Assembly (NCBI RefSeq): GCF_001425705.1
Contig: NZ_LMDC01000012.1
Coordinates: 3,402 to 67,401, forward strand
Length of the DNA stretch: 64,000 bases
Source of the DNA: Pelomonas sp. Root1217
Lineage (GTDB): Bacteria > Pseudomonadota > Gammaproteobacteria > Burkholderiales > Burkholderiaceae_C
Direction of reading: 5' to 3'
This document shows positions 1 to 8,002 of the stretch, one piece after another (within the stretch, counting starts at the first letter, position 1; every line of letters begins with the position of its first letter). Made by a program: the position numbers and the translations under genes. The notes below the pieces were generated by a model, which saw only the letters and a list, made by a program, of their open reading frames with translations, was not told the DNA's origin and searched no databases.

Positions 1-19
1 CGAGTCGCCGATGAGCACC

Positions 20-113
20 GAATATGCCGAGTTCAACCTGCGTGAGAAGCCTGCAATCCCCCCGATGACAGCGCCTTGCTCCCGCTACTCGGCATATTCC
101 TTGACTCGGAATA
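20..113. repeat. cluster of inverted half-sites (core TCGGCATAT)
   Basis: A 13-bp perfect inverted repeat pairs GAATATGCCGAGT (20-32) with ACTCGGCATATTC (87-99). A related copy, ACTCGGAATA, lies at 104-113, and the same core recurs inside the palindrome at 118-143. Repeated half-sites in both orientations beside a truncated recombinase gene look like the end of a mobile element or a recombinase binding region. The element type was not identified. Confidence 0.45.
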
Positions 114-117
114 GTGA

Positions 118-143
118 CGCCTATGCCGATATCGGCATAGGCG
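118..143. repeat. 26-bp perfect palindrome abutting the integrase remnant
   Basis: Bases 118-143 read identically on both strands, with the centre between 130 and 131. Its arms carry the TATGCCGAT core shared with the half-sites upstream. Recognisable integron-integrase coding sequence resumes at the right edge of the palindrome, so it probably marks an insertion or deletion junction. It could also serve as a recombinase, transposase or regulator binding site. Confidence 0.6.
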
Positions 144-315
144 GCACTGCTTCGCGACGCATCTGCTCCAAAGCGGTAGCGATATTCGCACCGTCCAGGA
201 ACTGCTGGGCCATGCCGACGTGGCCACCACCATGATCTACACCCACGTGCTGCGTTTGGGTGGCGGTGCCGTGCGAAGTCCGCTGGACGCATTGCCATCC
301 ACCGGGGCGCCATGA
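142..315 (+). pseudogene. integron integrase (IntI-like) C-terminal remnant
   Basis: The frame reads [16 protein letters not shown], then [20 protein letters not shown], then a [10 protein letters not shown]-like tail and a stop at 313-315. This is the typical end of an IntI tyrosine recombinase. It includes the box II R-H region, the LLGH motif and the catalytic Tyr in TMIYTHV. A normal IntI is about 320-340 residues; only about 57 remain. The usual RHSF reads RHCF here. Everything upstream is replaced by the palindrome and half-site region, so the gene is non-functional. No attI or cassette array was seen in the window. Confidence 0.75.
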
Positions 316-388
316 AGCGGGCACTGGCGAGCTTGCGCTCGTGGCCGAGACCAGGCGCCTAGGTGTCTTCAGACCCGATCCGGTGCGT

Positions 389-595
389 TCAACGATCAGA
401 CCGCTCGACGATGACCTTGCCGAACTGGAGCACCGGCGCGATGTCGGTGTAGTTGGCGATGTCGCCTCGGATCTCCACCTCACCTTGAAAGGCTCCAAGG
501 AGCCGCTGGACAGGTCTCGCGATGCAGCGTGCCCCGGTTTGAGGGGCACCGTCGTGAACCGGCTCTACCAGCGAAGTCCGCGTCGGGCCGCGGCG
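389..595 (-). other. possible 3' remnant of an unidentified coding region
   Basis: Between the integrase remnant and the tetR gene, one minus-strand frame is open for about 68 codons and ends at 389-391. Its tail contains EVEIRGDIANYTDIAPVLQF, which looks protein-like. It has no convincing start, and an in-frame stop lies at 596-598. It may be the truncated end of a gene, but its family was not recognised and it may be chance. Nothing else is evident in 316-595. Confidence 0.25.
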
Positions 596-1246
596 TCAAG
601 GTGCTTTCGCGTAGGCCGCCATGAACACCCGCACCGCCTCGCGCAGCAGTGCTCTGTCTTCCCGCGCGTCGGGCATGTCGAGCATCAACAACCCGCGGAT
701 GTGGCCGTCGCCAAGGAACATGGACAGGAACAGATCCGCCGCCTGGCGCGGGTGCCGGATGTTCAGCGCGCCCTGCGCATCGGCGCGGCGCAGATAGGCC
801 GCCAGGTCGCCGATCAGCCGGTCGGCCCCCTGCCTGTAAAAGGCCAGGCAGGCCTCGCGCTGCACCGCGGCGGCGCCATAGATCGAACGAAACTTGCCCA
901 GCACTTCCTCCTCGCGCGCGAGCGCCAGGAACTGCTCTCCGACGGCCAGCAAAGCCTTCTGAGGCTGCGTCGGGTCCAGCGCTTCGACGCCAGCGACCCC
1001 GCCCATGACGCGGTCGGTGCGATCGCGAATCACCGCCTCGAACAGCCCCTCCTTCGAACCGAAGTGGCTGTAGATGGTCATCTTCGAGACACCGGCCTCG
1101 GCGGCGATGGCATCGACGCTGGCCCGCTCCAGACCGTGCGCGTTGAAGTGGCTGTGCGCCGCTTCCACGATGCGCCGCAAGCGCTCGGGGTCGCGCGGCC
1201 GGCCGCGACGCGGTGGGGACTCGACTGGCTTCTCGTTTTCGGGCAT
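596..1246 (-). CDS. TetR/AcrR-family transcriptional regulator
   Basis: A 216-residue one-domain repressor. The N-terminal HTH (about residues 20-70) reads ILEAA-like, then VDAIAAEAGVSKMTIYSHFG, the classic TetR recognition helix. The C-terminal part resembles the AefR-like ligand-binding class. It is divergent from an RND efflux operon and separated from it by only 67 bp. That gap holds a near-perfect inverted repeat overlapping the predicted pump promoter. By analogy with AcrR-type regulators it probably represses both itself and the pump and is relieved by a pump substrate. The inducer cannot be inferred from sequence. Confidence 0.9.
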   Translation of the reverse strand: MPENEKPVESPPRRGRPRDPERLRRIVEAAHSHFNAHGLERASVDAIAAEAGVSKMTIYSHFGSKEGLFEAVIRDRTDRVMGGVAGVEALDPTQPQKALLAVGEQFLALAREEEVLGKFRSIYGAAAVQREACLAFYRQGADRLIGDLAAYLRRADAQGALNIRHPRQAADLFLSMFLGDGHIRGLLMLDMPDAREDRALLREAVRVFMAAYAKAP

Positions 1247-1257
1247 CGCCGTCTTTG

Positions 1258-1309
1258 TGTACTTGACAGTCCACTATATGCCAATATACTTATTGGACGC
1301 TCAAGTACA
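1258..1309. promoter_or_regulatory. operator/promoter region between tetR and the RND operon
   Basis: TGTACTTGACAGTCCA (1258-1273) and TGGACGCTCAAGTACA (1294-1309) are inverted copies with two mismatches. The left arm contains TTGACA (1264-1269), and TATACT at 1285-1290 could be the -10, although the 15-bp spacer is short. The right arm ends 4 bp before the outer-membrane factor ATG. The arrangement fits repressor binding that occludes both divergent promoters. Confidence 0.6.
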
Positions 1310-1313
1310 GTAT

Positions 1314-2810
1314 ATGAAGACCGTCACAACACCCGCCACGTACGGCGATCGCCACCCCGGCGCCCGACCGACCCGCCTCGTCTCGGCCGCCGCGGCGCTG
1401 ACGATCCTGTCGGCCTGCTCGGCACCGCCCGTGCAACCGTCGACGCCTTCGGTGCCGCTATCCGCGGCATTCGCGCAGGCCGGGTCGGCCGCCGCCGCTG
1501 CCCAGGCCTTCGATGGCGCCTGGTGGGCCGGCTACGGCGATCCGGTGCTGACAGCGCTGGTCGAAGCGTCCTTGGCTGCCAACCAGGATGTGGCGATCGC
1601 GCTGCAACGCGTTGCCCAGGCCCGCGCCGGCCGCGATGCCGCGGCCTCTCGTCTGTGGCCCACGGTGGGCGTGCAGGCCTTCGCCTCGCACAGCGGCAGT
1701 GGGCTGCCTCAAGCCGTGAAGCAAGGCATGCCCGACACGCGTGCGCTGCGCGCCGGTGTCGACGTGGCCTGGGAGATCGATCTCGCCGGCGGTGTGCGTG
1801 CGGCACGCGACGCGGCGCAGGCTGATGCAGGCGCAGCAGCGGCGGGTGTCCAGGGCGCGCGGCTGCTGGTGGCCAGCGAGGTGGCGCGGCAGTACTTCGT
1901 GCTGCGTAGCGCCGAGGAGCGTCTGCGCATCGTGCAGGCTCTGGCGGCGGCCCAGCGCGAAACGGCGGCGCGCGTCGCCAGCCGCCTGCGCGAAGGCGAG
2001 GCCAGTGCCTTTGACCTGGATCGCGCGCGCGCCGAAGCCGGGGCGCTCGACGCGCAAGTGCCGCCGTTGCGGACGCTGGTGGGCACGTCGCAGACGCGGC
2101 TGGCCGTGCTGCTGGGCCGCAACCCGTCGGCCCGCGTCGTCGACGAGAACGCAGGCTTTGCCTGGCCTGCCGTGCGCGAGATCGGCGCCGGGCAGCCCAG
2201 CGAATTGCTGCGGCGCCGCCCCGACCTGATCGCTGCCGAGTCGCGCGTTGCCGCAGAGACGTTGCGCGGCGCCGAAGCGCGAGCCCAATACTGGCCCAAG
2301 CTTTTTCTGAGTGCCTTGTTCGGCCGCGAGGACCTGCGGCTGAATGCACTCGACCTCGCGCCGGTGCATTTTTCGAACGTCGCGCTGGCCTTTGCCATGC
2401 CGGTCTTCAACGCCGGCCGCATCGACGCGGGCATCCGCGCGCAGTCGGCACGGGCCGACGAGGCGCTGCTGGTGTGGCAGAAGGCGGTGCTGGTCGCCGT
2501 GCAGGAGGTCGAGGACAGCCTGCTCGTGCGCACCCAGGAGGCCGAGCGAGCGGCTGCGTTGAGCAGCACGGTCGATCACCGCCGCCGCTCGCTGCAGCGC
2601 GCGCAATCGCTGCAGCGTGAAGGACAGATCGACCTGCTGGTGCTGCTCGACGTGCAGCGATCGGTGCTGTCCAGCGAGCTCACCCTGGCGGACAGCCGCC
2701 TGCACCAGGTGCTGGCCGACGTGCAGCTCTACAAGGCCCTGGGTGGCGGTCTCGAGCCGACCCGTGCCGGCAGTGCCATGACTTACTTCGCCGAGAGGGC
2801 ATCCCAGTGA
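1314..2810 (+). CDS. RND efflux outer-membrane factor lipoprotein (NodT/OprM type)
   Basis: About 498 residues, the usual length for the TolC-like NodT family that forms the trans-outer-membrane duct of tripartite pumps. The signal peptide ends in a lipobox (ILSAC, Cys about residue 35), so it is lipid-anchored. Two OEP repeats follow, with the family-typical LRRRPDLIAAE segment mid-protein. The ATG at 1314 was chosen because it gives the lipobox leader. No Shine-Dalgarno is visible, since the operator arm ends 4 bp upstream, so translation may be leaderless or start slightly downstream. It is the first gene of the operon and overlaps the adaptor by 4 bp. Confidence 0.9.
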   Translation: MKTVTTPATYGDRHPGARPTRLVSAAAALTILSACSAPPVQPSTPSVPLSAAFAQAGSAAAAAQAFDGAWWAGYGDPVLTALVEASLAANQDVAIALQRVAQARAGRDAAASRLWPTVGVQAFASHSGSGLPQAVKQGMPDTRALRAGVDVAWEIDLAGGVRAARDAAQADAGAAAAGVQGARLLVASEVARQYFVLRSAEERLRIVQALAAAQRETAARVASRLREGEASAFDLDRARAEAGALDAQVPPLRTLVGTSQTRLAVLLGRNPSARVVDENAGFAWPAVREIGAGQPSELLRRRPDLIAAESRVAAETLRGAEARAQYWPKLFLSALFGREDLRLNALDLAPVHFSNVALAFAMPVFNAGRIDAGIRAQSARADEALLVWQKAVLVAVQEVEDSLLVRTQEAERAAALSSTVDHRRRSLQRAQSLQREGQIDLLVLLDVQRSVLSSELTLADSRLHQVLADVQLYKALGGGLEPTRAGSAMTYFAERASQ

Positions 2811-3919
2811 ACAGAATTTTCTTCGCCGTATCCCTCGTGGCCGTGGCCGGCTGCAGCGCCCCGCCCGCACCGGTCGCCGCCGCCAAGCCGGTCTTCGTCA
2901 CCACCGTGAGCCCCGCCGTGTCGGCGCAGACCCGCAGCTTCACCGCCGTGGTCCGCGCCCGTGTCGAGACGGAGCTGGGTTTTCGCACCGGCGGCAAGGT
3001 GGTGGATAGGCTCGTCGAGGTGGGCGACACCGTGAAGGCCGGCCAGGCGCTGGCGCGGCTGGACCCGGCGGACTATCAACTGGCCGTGAGTGCCGCCGCC
3101 AATCAGGTCCAGGCCGCGTCGGTGGATGCGCAGCAGGCCGCGTCCGACGAAGCGCGCTTGCGCCGCCTGCTGGCCGACGGCTCCGTGGGCGCTGCCGACC
3201 ACGAGCGCCAGAAAGCGCGTGCCGACGCGGCCGCCGCCCGGCTCGAACAGGCGCGCCGCCAGCTCGACCTGGCAGGCAATCGCGAGGGCTACGCGACGCT
3301 GGTGGCACCCTATGCCGGCGTGGTCACGGCGCTGCGCTTCGAGCGCGGCCAGGTGGTGGCCGAGGGCCAGCCAGTGCTGTCGCTGGCCCGCGACGGCGAA
3401 CGCGAGATCGTTGCCGAACTGCCCGAGGCCTGGGTCGGCCGGGTGCGCGCGCTCACCGCCACGGCCACGCCCTGGCAGGACGCCAAGTCACCCTTGAGGC
3501 TGGTGCTGCGCGAGCTCTCGCCGCTGGCCAGTGCGCAGGGCCGGACTTTCCGCGTGCGCTACGCCGCGGCGCCGGAATCGCGCGCGCAGGTCGGCGCGCT
3601 GCCACTGGGCAGCACCATGCAGCTGAACCTGTCCGGGCAAGCGACCGGGCCGGCGACCACCGCCGTGCCGGTCACCGCGCTGGTGAAGGCCAGCGCGTCC
3701 GCAGGGGTCTGGGTGCTCAACGCCAAGGGCTCCGGGCTGGTGTTCACACCGGTGCAGGTGGTGGCCATGGAGGACGCCCGAGTGCACGTCACCGGCCTGG
3801 CCGGCGGCAGCCGGGTGGTCAGCGTCGGCGCGCAGAAGCTCGATGCCGGCATCACCGTGCGCGCCGTCGAGCGTGCGCCTGAAGCCGGCGCGGCTGTAGT
3901 CGCCAGGAGCGGGTCATGA
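2807..3919 (+). CDS. RND efflux periplasmic adaptor (membrane fusion protein)
   Basis: A 370-residue MexA/AcrA-type adaptor starting with GTG inside the GTGA overlap with the outer-membrane factor. The N-terminus has a lipobox (VAGC), so it is a lipoprotein anchored in the inner membrane. Next come a lipoyl half-motif (GGKVVDRLVEVGDTVKAGQ), an alpha-helical hairpin rich in Ala/Gln/Arg, the second lipoyl half (APYAGVVTALRFERGQVV) and beta-barrel domains. It bridges the pump and the outer-membrane duct. It is translationally coupled on both sides by 4-bp overlaps. Confidence 0.92.
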   Translation: MNRIFFAVSLVAVAGCSAPPAPVAAAKPVFVTTVSPAVSAQTRSFTAVVRARVETELGFRTGGKVVDRLVEVGDTVKAGQALARLDPADYQLAVSAAANQVQAASVDAQQAASDEARLRRLLADGSVGAADHERQKARADAAAARLEQARRQLDLAGNREGYATLVAPYAGVVTALRFERGQVVAEGQPVLSLARDGEREIVAELPEAWVGRVRALTATATPWQDAKSPLRLVLRELSPLASAQGRTFRVRYAAAPESRAQVGALPLGSTMQLNLSGQATGPATTAVPVTALVKASASAGVWVLNAKGSGLVFTPVQVVAMEDARVHVTGLAGGSRVVSVGAQKLDAGITVRAVERAPEAGAAVVARSGS

Positions 3920-6900
3920 GTCGCTTCAACCCATCGCAATGGGCCGTCACGCACCGGGCCATGGTGCTGTTCCTCATCATCGCCACGCTCATCGTCGGCG
4001 CCTTTTCGTTCAGCAAGCTGGGCCGCCTGGAGGACCCCAGCTTCGACGTGCCGACGATGACGGCCATCGTCGTGTGGCCGGGCGCCACCGCGCAGGAGGT
4101 GCAGGACGAGGTGCTCAACCGCATCGAGCGCCGGCTGCAGGAGCTGGACCATTTCGACTACGTGCGCAGCTTCGCGCGCCAGGGCTACGGCGGTATCACG
4201 CTGTGGATGAAGGGCGGCAGCAGCAAGGCGGAGCTGGAGAACGCCTGGTACCAGGTGCGCAAGAAGATCGGTGACGTGCGCCAGGAGTTCCCAGAAGGCG
4301 TGCGCGGGCCGTTCTTCAACGACGAGTACAACGACCGCTACAGCGTGCTCTACGCGGTGAGCGCGCCCGAGCTGGCCATGGCCGAGCTGTTGACGGTCAC
4401 CGAAGACGTGAAGCGGCGCATCCAGAGTGTGGCCGGCGCCGCCAAGGTCGACGTGCTGGGCAAGCAGGCCGAGCGCGTGTTCGTTGAAATCTCGACGCGG
4501 CGGCTGGCCGCGATGGGCATCGCCCCGACGGCCGTGTTCGACGCGCTGGCGCGGCAGAACCTGGTGGCCCCGGCGGGCTCGGCCGATACCACCCACGACC
4601 GCGTGCAGGTGCGGGTGGACGGCGGCCTGCGCAACGCGGCCGACGTGGCCAACGTGACGCTGGAGGTGGGCGGCCAACTGCTGCGGCTGGCCGACATCGC
4701 GACCGTGCGCACCGGCTACGAAGATCCGCCGAGCATGACCATCCGCCACAACGGCGTGCCGGTGCTGGCCATCGGCGTAACCATGCAGGCCAACGGCAAC
4801 GTGCTGGACTTCGGGCGCGCGCTCGACGAGCGGCTGGCGCAGCTGCGGCAGGAACTCCCGGCGGGCGTGCAGATCCAGCAGTACGCGGACCAGCCGCGCG
4901 TGGTGGCGGAGTCCGTCTGGGAGTTCGAGCGCTCGTTCCTGGAGGCGCTGGCCATCGTGCTGGCCGTGTCCTTCCTGTTCCTGGGCTGGCGCACCGGCAT
5001 CGTGGTGGCCGCGTCGGTACCGCTGGTGCTCGGGCTGGTGGCGGCCGTCATGTACGCCGCCGGCTGGGCGCTGGACCGCATCTCGCTGGGCGCGTTGATC
5101 ATCGCGCTGGGCCTGCTGGTCGACGACGCCATCATCGCGGTGGAGATGATGGTGGTGAAGCTGGAAGAAGGCTGGGACCGCATGCGCGCCGCCACCTACG
5201 CCTACACGTCCACCGCGTTTCCGATGCTGACCGGCACGCTGGTCACGGCAGCCGGCTTCATGCCGGTGGGCTTCGCGAAGTCGATCGCCGGCCAGTACGC
5301 GGGCGGCATCTTCTGGGTCGTCGGCGCGGCGCTGATCCTGTCGTGGGTGGTCGCCGTGGTGTTCACGCCCTACCTTGGCGTGCTGCTGCTGCCGAGGAAT
5401 CTTGCAACCGGCACACACCACGACCCCTACGACCGGCCCGTGTACCGCCGGCTGCGCGGCATCGTCGACTGGGCCGTGCGGCGCCGGGCCTGGGTGCTGG
5501 GCATCACGGTGCTGCTGTTCGCCATCGCTGGTGCCGGCATGCTGGCGGTGCAGCAGCAGTTCTTCCCGACCGCGTCACGGCCCGAACTGCTGGTGGAACT
5601 GCGGCTGCGCGAAGGCGCGTCGTTCGCCGCCACCTCCGCCCAAGTCAAGCTGCTTGAGGCGCGCCTGGCGAAGGACCCGGACATCGAGTTCTTCACCGCC
5701 TACACCGGCGCCGGCACGCCGCGCTTCTATCTGTCCATCCAGCCGGAGCTGCCGAACCCGGGGTTTGCGCAGATCGTCGTCAGGACGGCGGGTACCGAAC
5801 AGCGCGAACGCGTGCGCGCCCGTCTCATGGAGCTGTTCGCCAAGGATGAAGTCCTGCCCGACGTCAACGCCCGCGTGACGCGTCTGGAGTTCGGACCGCC
5901 GGTGGGCTTTCCGGTGCAGTTCCGCGTGATCGGCCCGGACAAGGCGCAGGTGCGCGAGATCGCCTACCGGGTGCGCGACGCGGTGCGCCAGAACCCGCTG
6001 GTGCGCGACACGCAACTGGACTGGAACGAGCAGGTCCGCTCGGTGCAGGTCCACGTCGATCAGGACAAGGCGCGGCTGCTGGGCCTGTCCAGCGCCGACA
6101 TCCAGGGCCTGGTGCAGACCACGCTGGACGGCGCGCCGGTGACGCAAATCCGCCGCGGCGAGGAACTCGTCGACGTGGTCGTGCGGGCGACGCCCGAGGA
6201 GCGCAAGAACATTGGCCAGCTCGGCGACCTGCAACTGTTCACGCGCAGCGGCGTCAACGTGCCCCTGTCCCAGGTGGCGCGCGTCGAGCCGGGTTTCGAG
6301 GAGCCGGTGCTGTGGCGGCGCAACCGCGACATGGCGCTGACGGTGCGCAGCGACGTCGTCGACGGCGCGCAGGGCCCCTACGCCACGGCGCAGATCCGGC
6401 CGTCGCTGCAGCCCATCATCGACAGCCTGCCTGCGGGTTACCGCATCGAGGAAGGCGGCGCCATCGAGGAGAGCGACAAGGCGAACAAGGCGCTGTTCGC
6501 GGTGTTCCCGGCGATGTTCGCGGTGATGCTGACGCTGCTGATGATCCAGCTGCAAAGCTTCTCGCGGCTGTTCATGGTGTTCATGACAGCACCGCTGGCG
6601 CTGATCGGCGTGGTGCCGGCACTGCTGCTCTTCAATGCGCCGTTCGGCTTCGTCGCGCTGCTGGGCGTGATTGCGCTGGGCGGGATGATCATGCGCAACT
6701 CCATCATCCTCGTCGACCAGATCGACCAGGACATCGCACGCGGCGTGGCGCCCTGGGCCGCCATCGTCGATGCCACGGTGCGGCGCTCGCGCCCCGTCGT
6801 GCTGACGGCCGCAGCCGCGGTGCTGGCCATGATCCCGCTGACCCACAGCGTGTTCTGGGGGCCGATGGCCATCTCGATCATGGGCGGCCTGGTCGTGGCC

Positions 6901-7011
6901 ACGGCGCTGACCCTCGTCTTCGTCCCGGCGCTGTACGCCACCTGGTTCCGCGTCCGGCGTGACAGCCCAGCGCGGGCGCCCGACCAGGCACTCATGGGAG
7001 CCAGCGCGTGA
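3916..7011 (+). CDS. RND multidrug efflux permease (HAE1/AcrB type)
   Basis: A 1031-residue inner-membrane proton-driven exporter of the AcrB family, full length. It has TM1 at the N-terminus, a large periplasmic porter loop, TM2-6 with the paired acidic residues of TM4 (GLLVDDAIIAVEM), a second loop, and TM7-12 (GMIMRNSIILVDQID). It starts at the ATGA overlap with the adaptor. With the two upstream genes it forms a complete tripartite pump. The order, outer-membrane factor first, differs from the common adaptor-pump-duct order. Substrate is unknown; drugs, biocides or solvents are typical. Confidence 0.95.
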   Translation: MSRFNPSQWAVTHRAMVLFLIIATLIVGAFSFSKLGRLEDPSFDVPTMTAIVVWPGATAQEVQDEVLNRIERRLQELDHFDYVRSFARQGYGGITLWMKGGSSKAELENAWYQVRKKIGDVRQEFPEGVRGPFFNDEYNDRYSVLYAVSAPELAMAELLTVTEDVKRRIQSVAGAAKVDVLGKQAERVFVEISTRRLAAMGIAPTAVFDALARQNLVAPAGSADTTHDRVQVRVDGGLRNAADVANVTLEVGGQLLRLADIATVRTGYEDPPSMTIRHNGVPVLAIGVTMQANGNVLDFGRALDERLAQLRQELPAGVQIQQYADQPRVVAESVWEFERSFLEALAIVLAVSFLFLGWRTGIVVAASVPLVLGLVAAVMYAAGWALDRISLGALIIALGLLVDDAIIAVEMMVVKLEEGWDRMRAATYAYTSTAFPMLTGTLVTAAGFMPVGFAKSIAGQYAGGIFWVVGAALILSWVVAVVFTPYLGVLLLPRNLATGTHHDPYDRPVYRRLRGIVDWAVRRRAWVLGITVLLFAIAGAGMLAVQQQFFPTASRPELLVELRLREGASFAATSAQVKLLEARLAKDPDIEFFTAYTGAGTPRFYLSIQPELPNPGFAQIVVRTAGTEQRERVRARLMELFAKDEVLPDVNARVTRLEFGPPVGFPVQFRVIGPDKAQVREIAYRVRDAVRQNPLVRDTQLDWNEQVRSVQVHVDQDKARLLGLSSADIQGLVQTTLDGAPVTQIRRGEELVDVVVRATPEERKNIGQLGDLQLFTRSGVNVPLSQVARVEPGFEEPVLWRRNRDMALTVRSDVVDGAQGPYATAQIRPSLQPIIDSLPAGYRIEEGGAIEESDKANKALFAVFPAMFAVMLTLLMIQLQSFSRLFMVFMTAPLALIGVVPALLLFNAPFGFVALLGVIALGGMIMRNSIILVDQIDQDIARGVAPWAAIVDATVRRSRPVVLTAAAAVLAMIPLTHSVFWGPMAISIMGGLVVATALTLVFVPALYATWFRVRRDSPARAPDQALMGASA

Positions 7012-7067
7012 CGGAGCTGCTCCCAGGGCACTGGACCCAGGGCCACTTCGCCGTGGCACGCGTGATG

Positions 7068-7823
7068 TCAGGCGGCGCGCATCGCCTGCTGAGCCAGCAC
7101 CTCGTCCAAGCGCCGATGCGCCGCGCTTTCCCAGGCGATGGGCAGCTGGTTCTTGGCCTGGAGGTAGTGATGCGTGAAGACACCCAGGTACGCGTCAAGC
7201 GTCTTGCCGGCGACCTCGTCACCCGCCAGGCTCAGGCACTGCGCGGCCACCTCGCTGGTGCAGAAATGGTCGCTGCAACGTGAGCGGCGCAACCTGTATT
7301 GCGAGGCCTCGGCGGGCACCAGGCTGAGCACGGGCATGTGGTTCAGGTAGGGGCTTCGGCTGAACATCTTGCGTGCCTCGGACCAGGTGCCGTCCAGCAG
7401 GATGAACAACGGGCGCTTGGTCGCGCCGTCCCGGCCTGCTGTGCGCGGCTGAATGGCATGCACCACACGCTCCGGCGTGGCGTACTGGCCCGGGAAGACG
7501 ACGTAGGGATCCCAGGCCGGCTCGCTCAACAGGGCGAGCAGCGCTGGGTCGGGTTCGGTTCGCGACCAGCCGAAGGCGAAGGTGTCCGCGACGGTATCCG
7601 CGATCAGCCAACCGGTGTTGGTGGGCTTCAGCGGCTCGATGTCGGCCATCAGCAGGCACACCGCTGCGCGCGTGTTCACCGACGGGCGCAAGGCGCACAT
7701 GCAGTGCGTGGAGACCAGCCGGCAGCCTTCGCAGCGCTCGCGCTTGAAACCGCCGCGAGCCGAGAACGGCTTGGTGGCACTCGCCAGGCGCGCGGCGCGC
7801 AGAAGGGATACGGCATGAGACAT
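7068..7823 (-). CDS. DTW-domain tRNA-uridine aminocarboxypropyltransferase (TapT/YfiP-like)
   Basis: A 251-residue protein with an N-terminal Cys cluster (CEGCRLVSTHCMC) and the signature DGTW within LFILLDGTWSEARKMF. The family uses S-adenosylmethionine to attach the 3-amino-3-carboxypropyl group that makes acp3U in tRNA. E. coli TapT is of similar length. The start at 7823 (MSHAVSLL) was preferred over an upstream ATG at 7922, which would add 33 poorly conserved-looking residues. It is convergent with the RND pump gene. Confidence 0.85.
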   Translation of the reverse strand: MSHAVSLLRAARLASATKPFSARGGFKRERCEGCRLVSTHCMCALRPSVNTRAAVCLLMADIEPLKPTNTGWLIADTVADTFAFGWSRTEPDPALLALLSEPAWDPYVVFPGQYATPERVVHAIQPRTAGRDGATKRPLFILLDGTWSEARKMFSRSPYLNHMPVLSLVPAEASQYRLRRSRCSDHFCTSEVAAQCLSLAGDEVAGKTLDAYLGVFTHHYLQAKNQLPIAWESAAHRRLDEVLAQQAMRAA

Positions 7824-8002
7824 GCGCGGATTGTCGGAGCACTGCTCATCCAAACGGATGCCCCCATCCCATCCGTCTGTCGGCTGTGCAACCAAGGTGG
7901 CGCTTCCTAGACTGCCCTGCAACGAGTGGATTGCGAGCTGGCCAAAGCCGTTGACGCGGCGGATGGGCGGCCAGCCCGATCCCAGTTGACAGGGAGATTT
8001 CC

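Noticed and set aside
260-1825. 521-codon plus-strand open frame over the integrase end, tetR and the first efflux gene
   Set aside because: It is antisense to the TetR gene, which has a clear HTH, and its composition is Arg/His-rich without domains.
3559-5421. 620-codon open frame on the minus strand inside the RND operon
   Set aside because: It is antisense to the adaptor and pump genes, rich in His/Arg/Gln with no domain, a typical by-product of high GC content.
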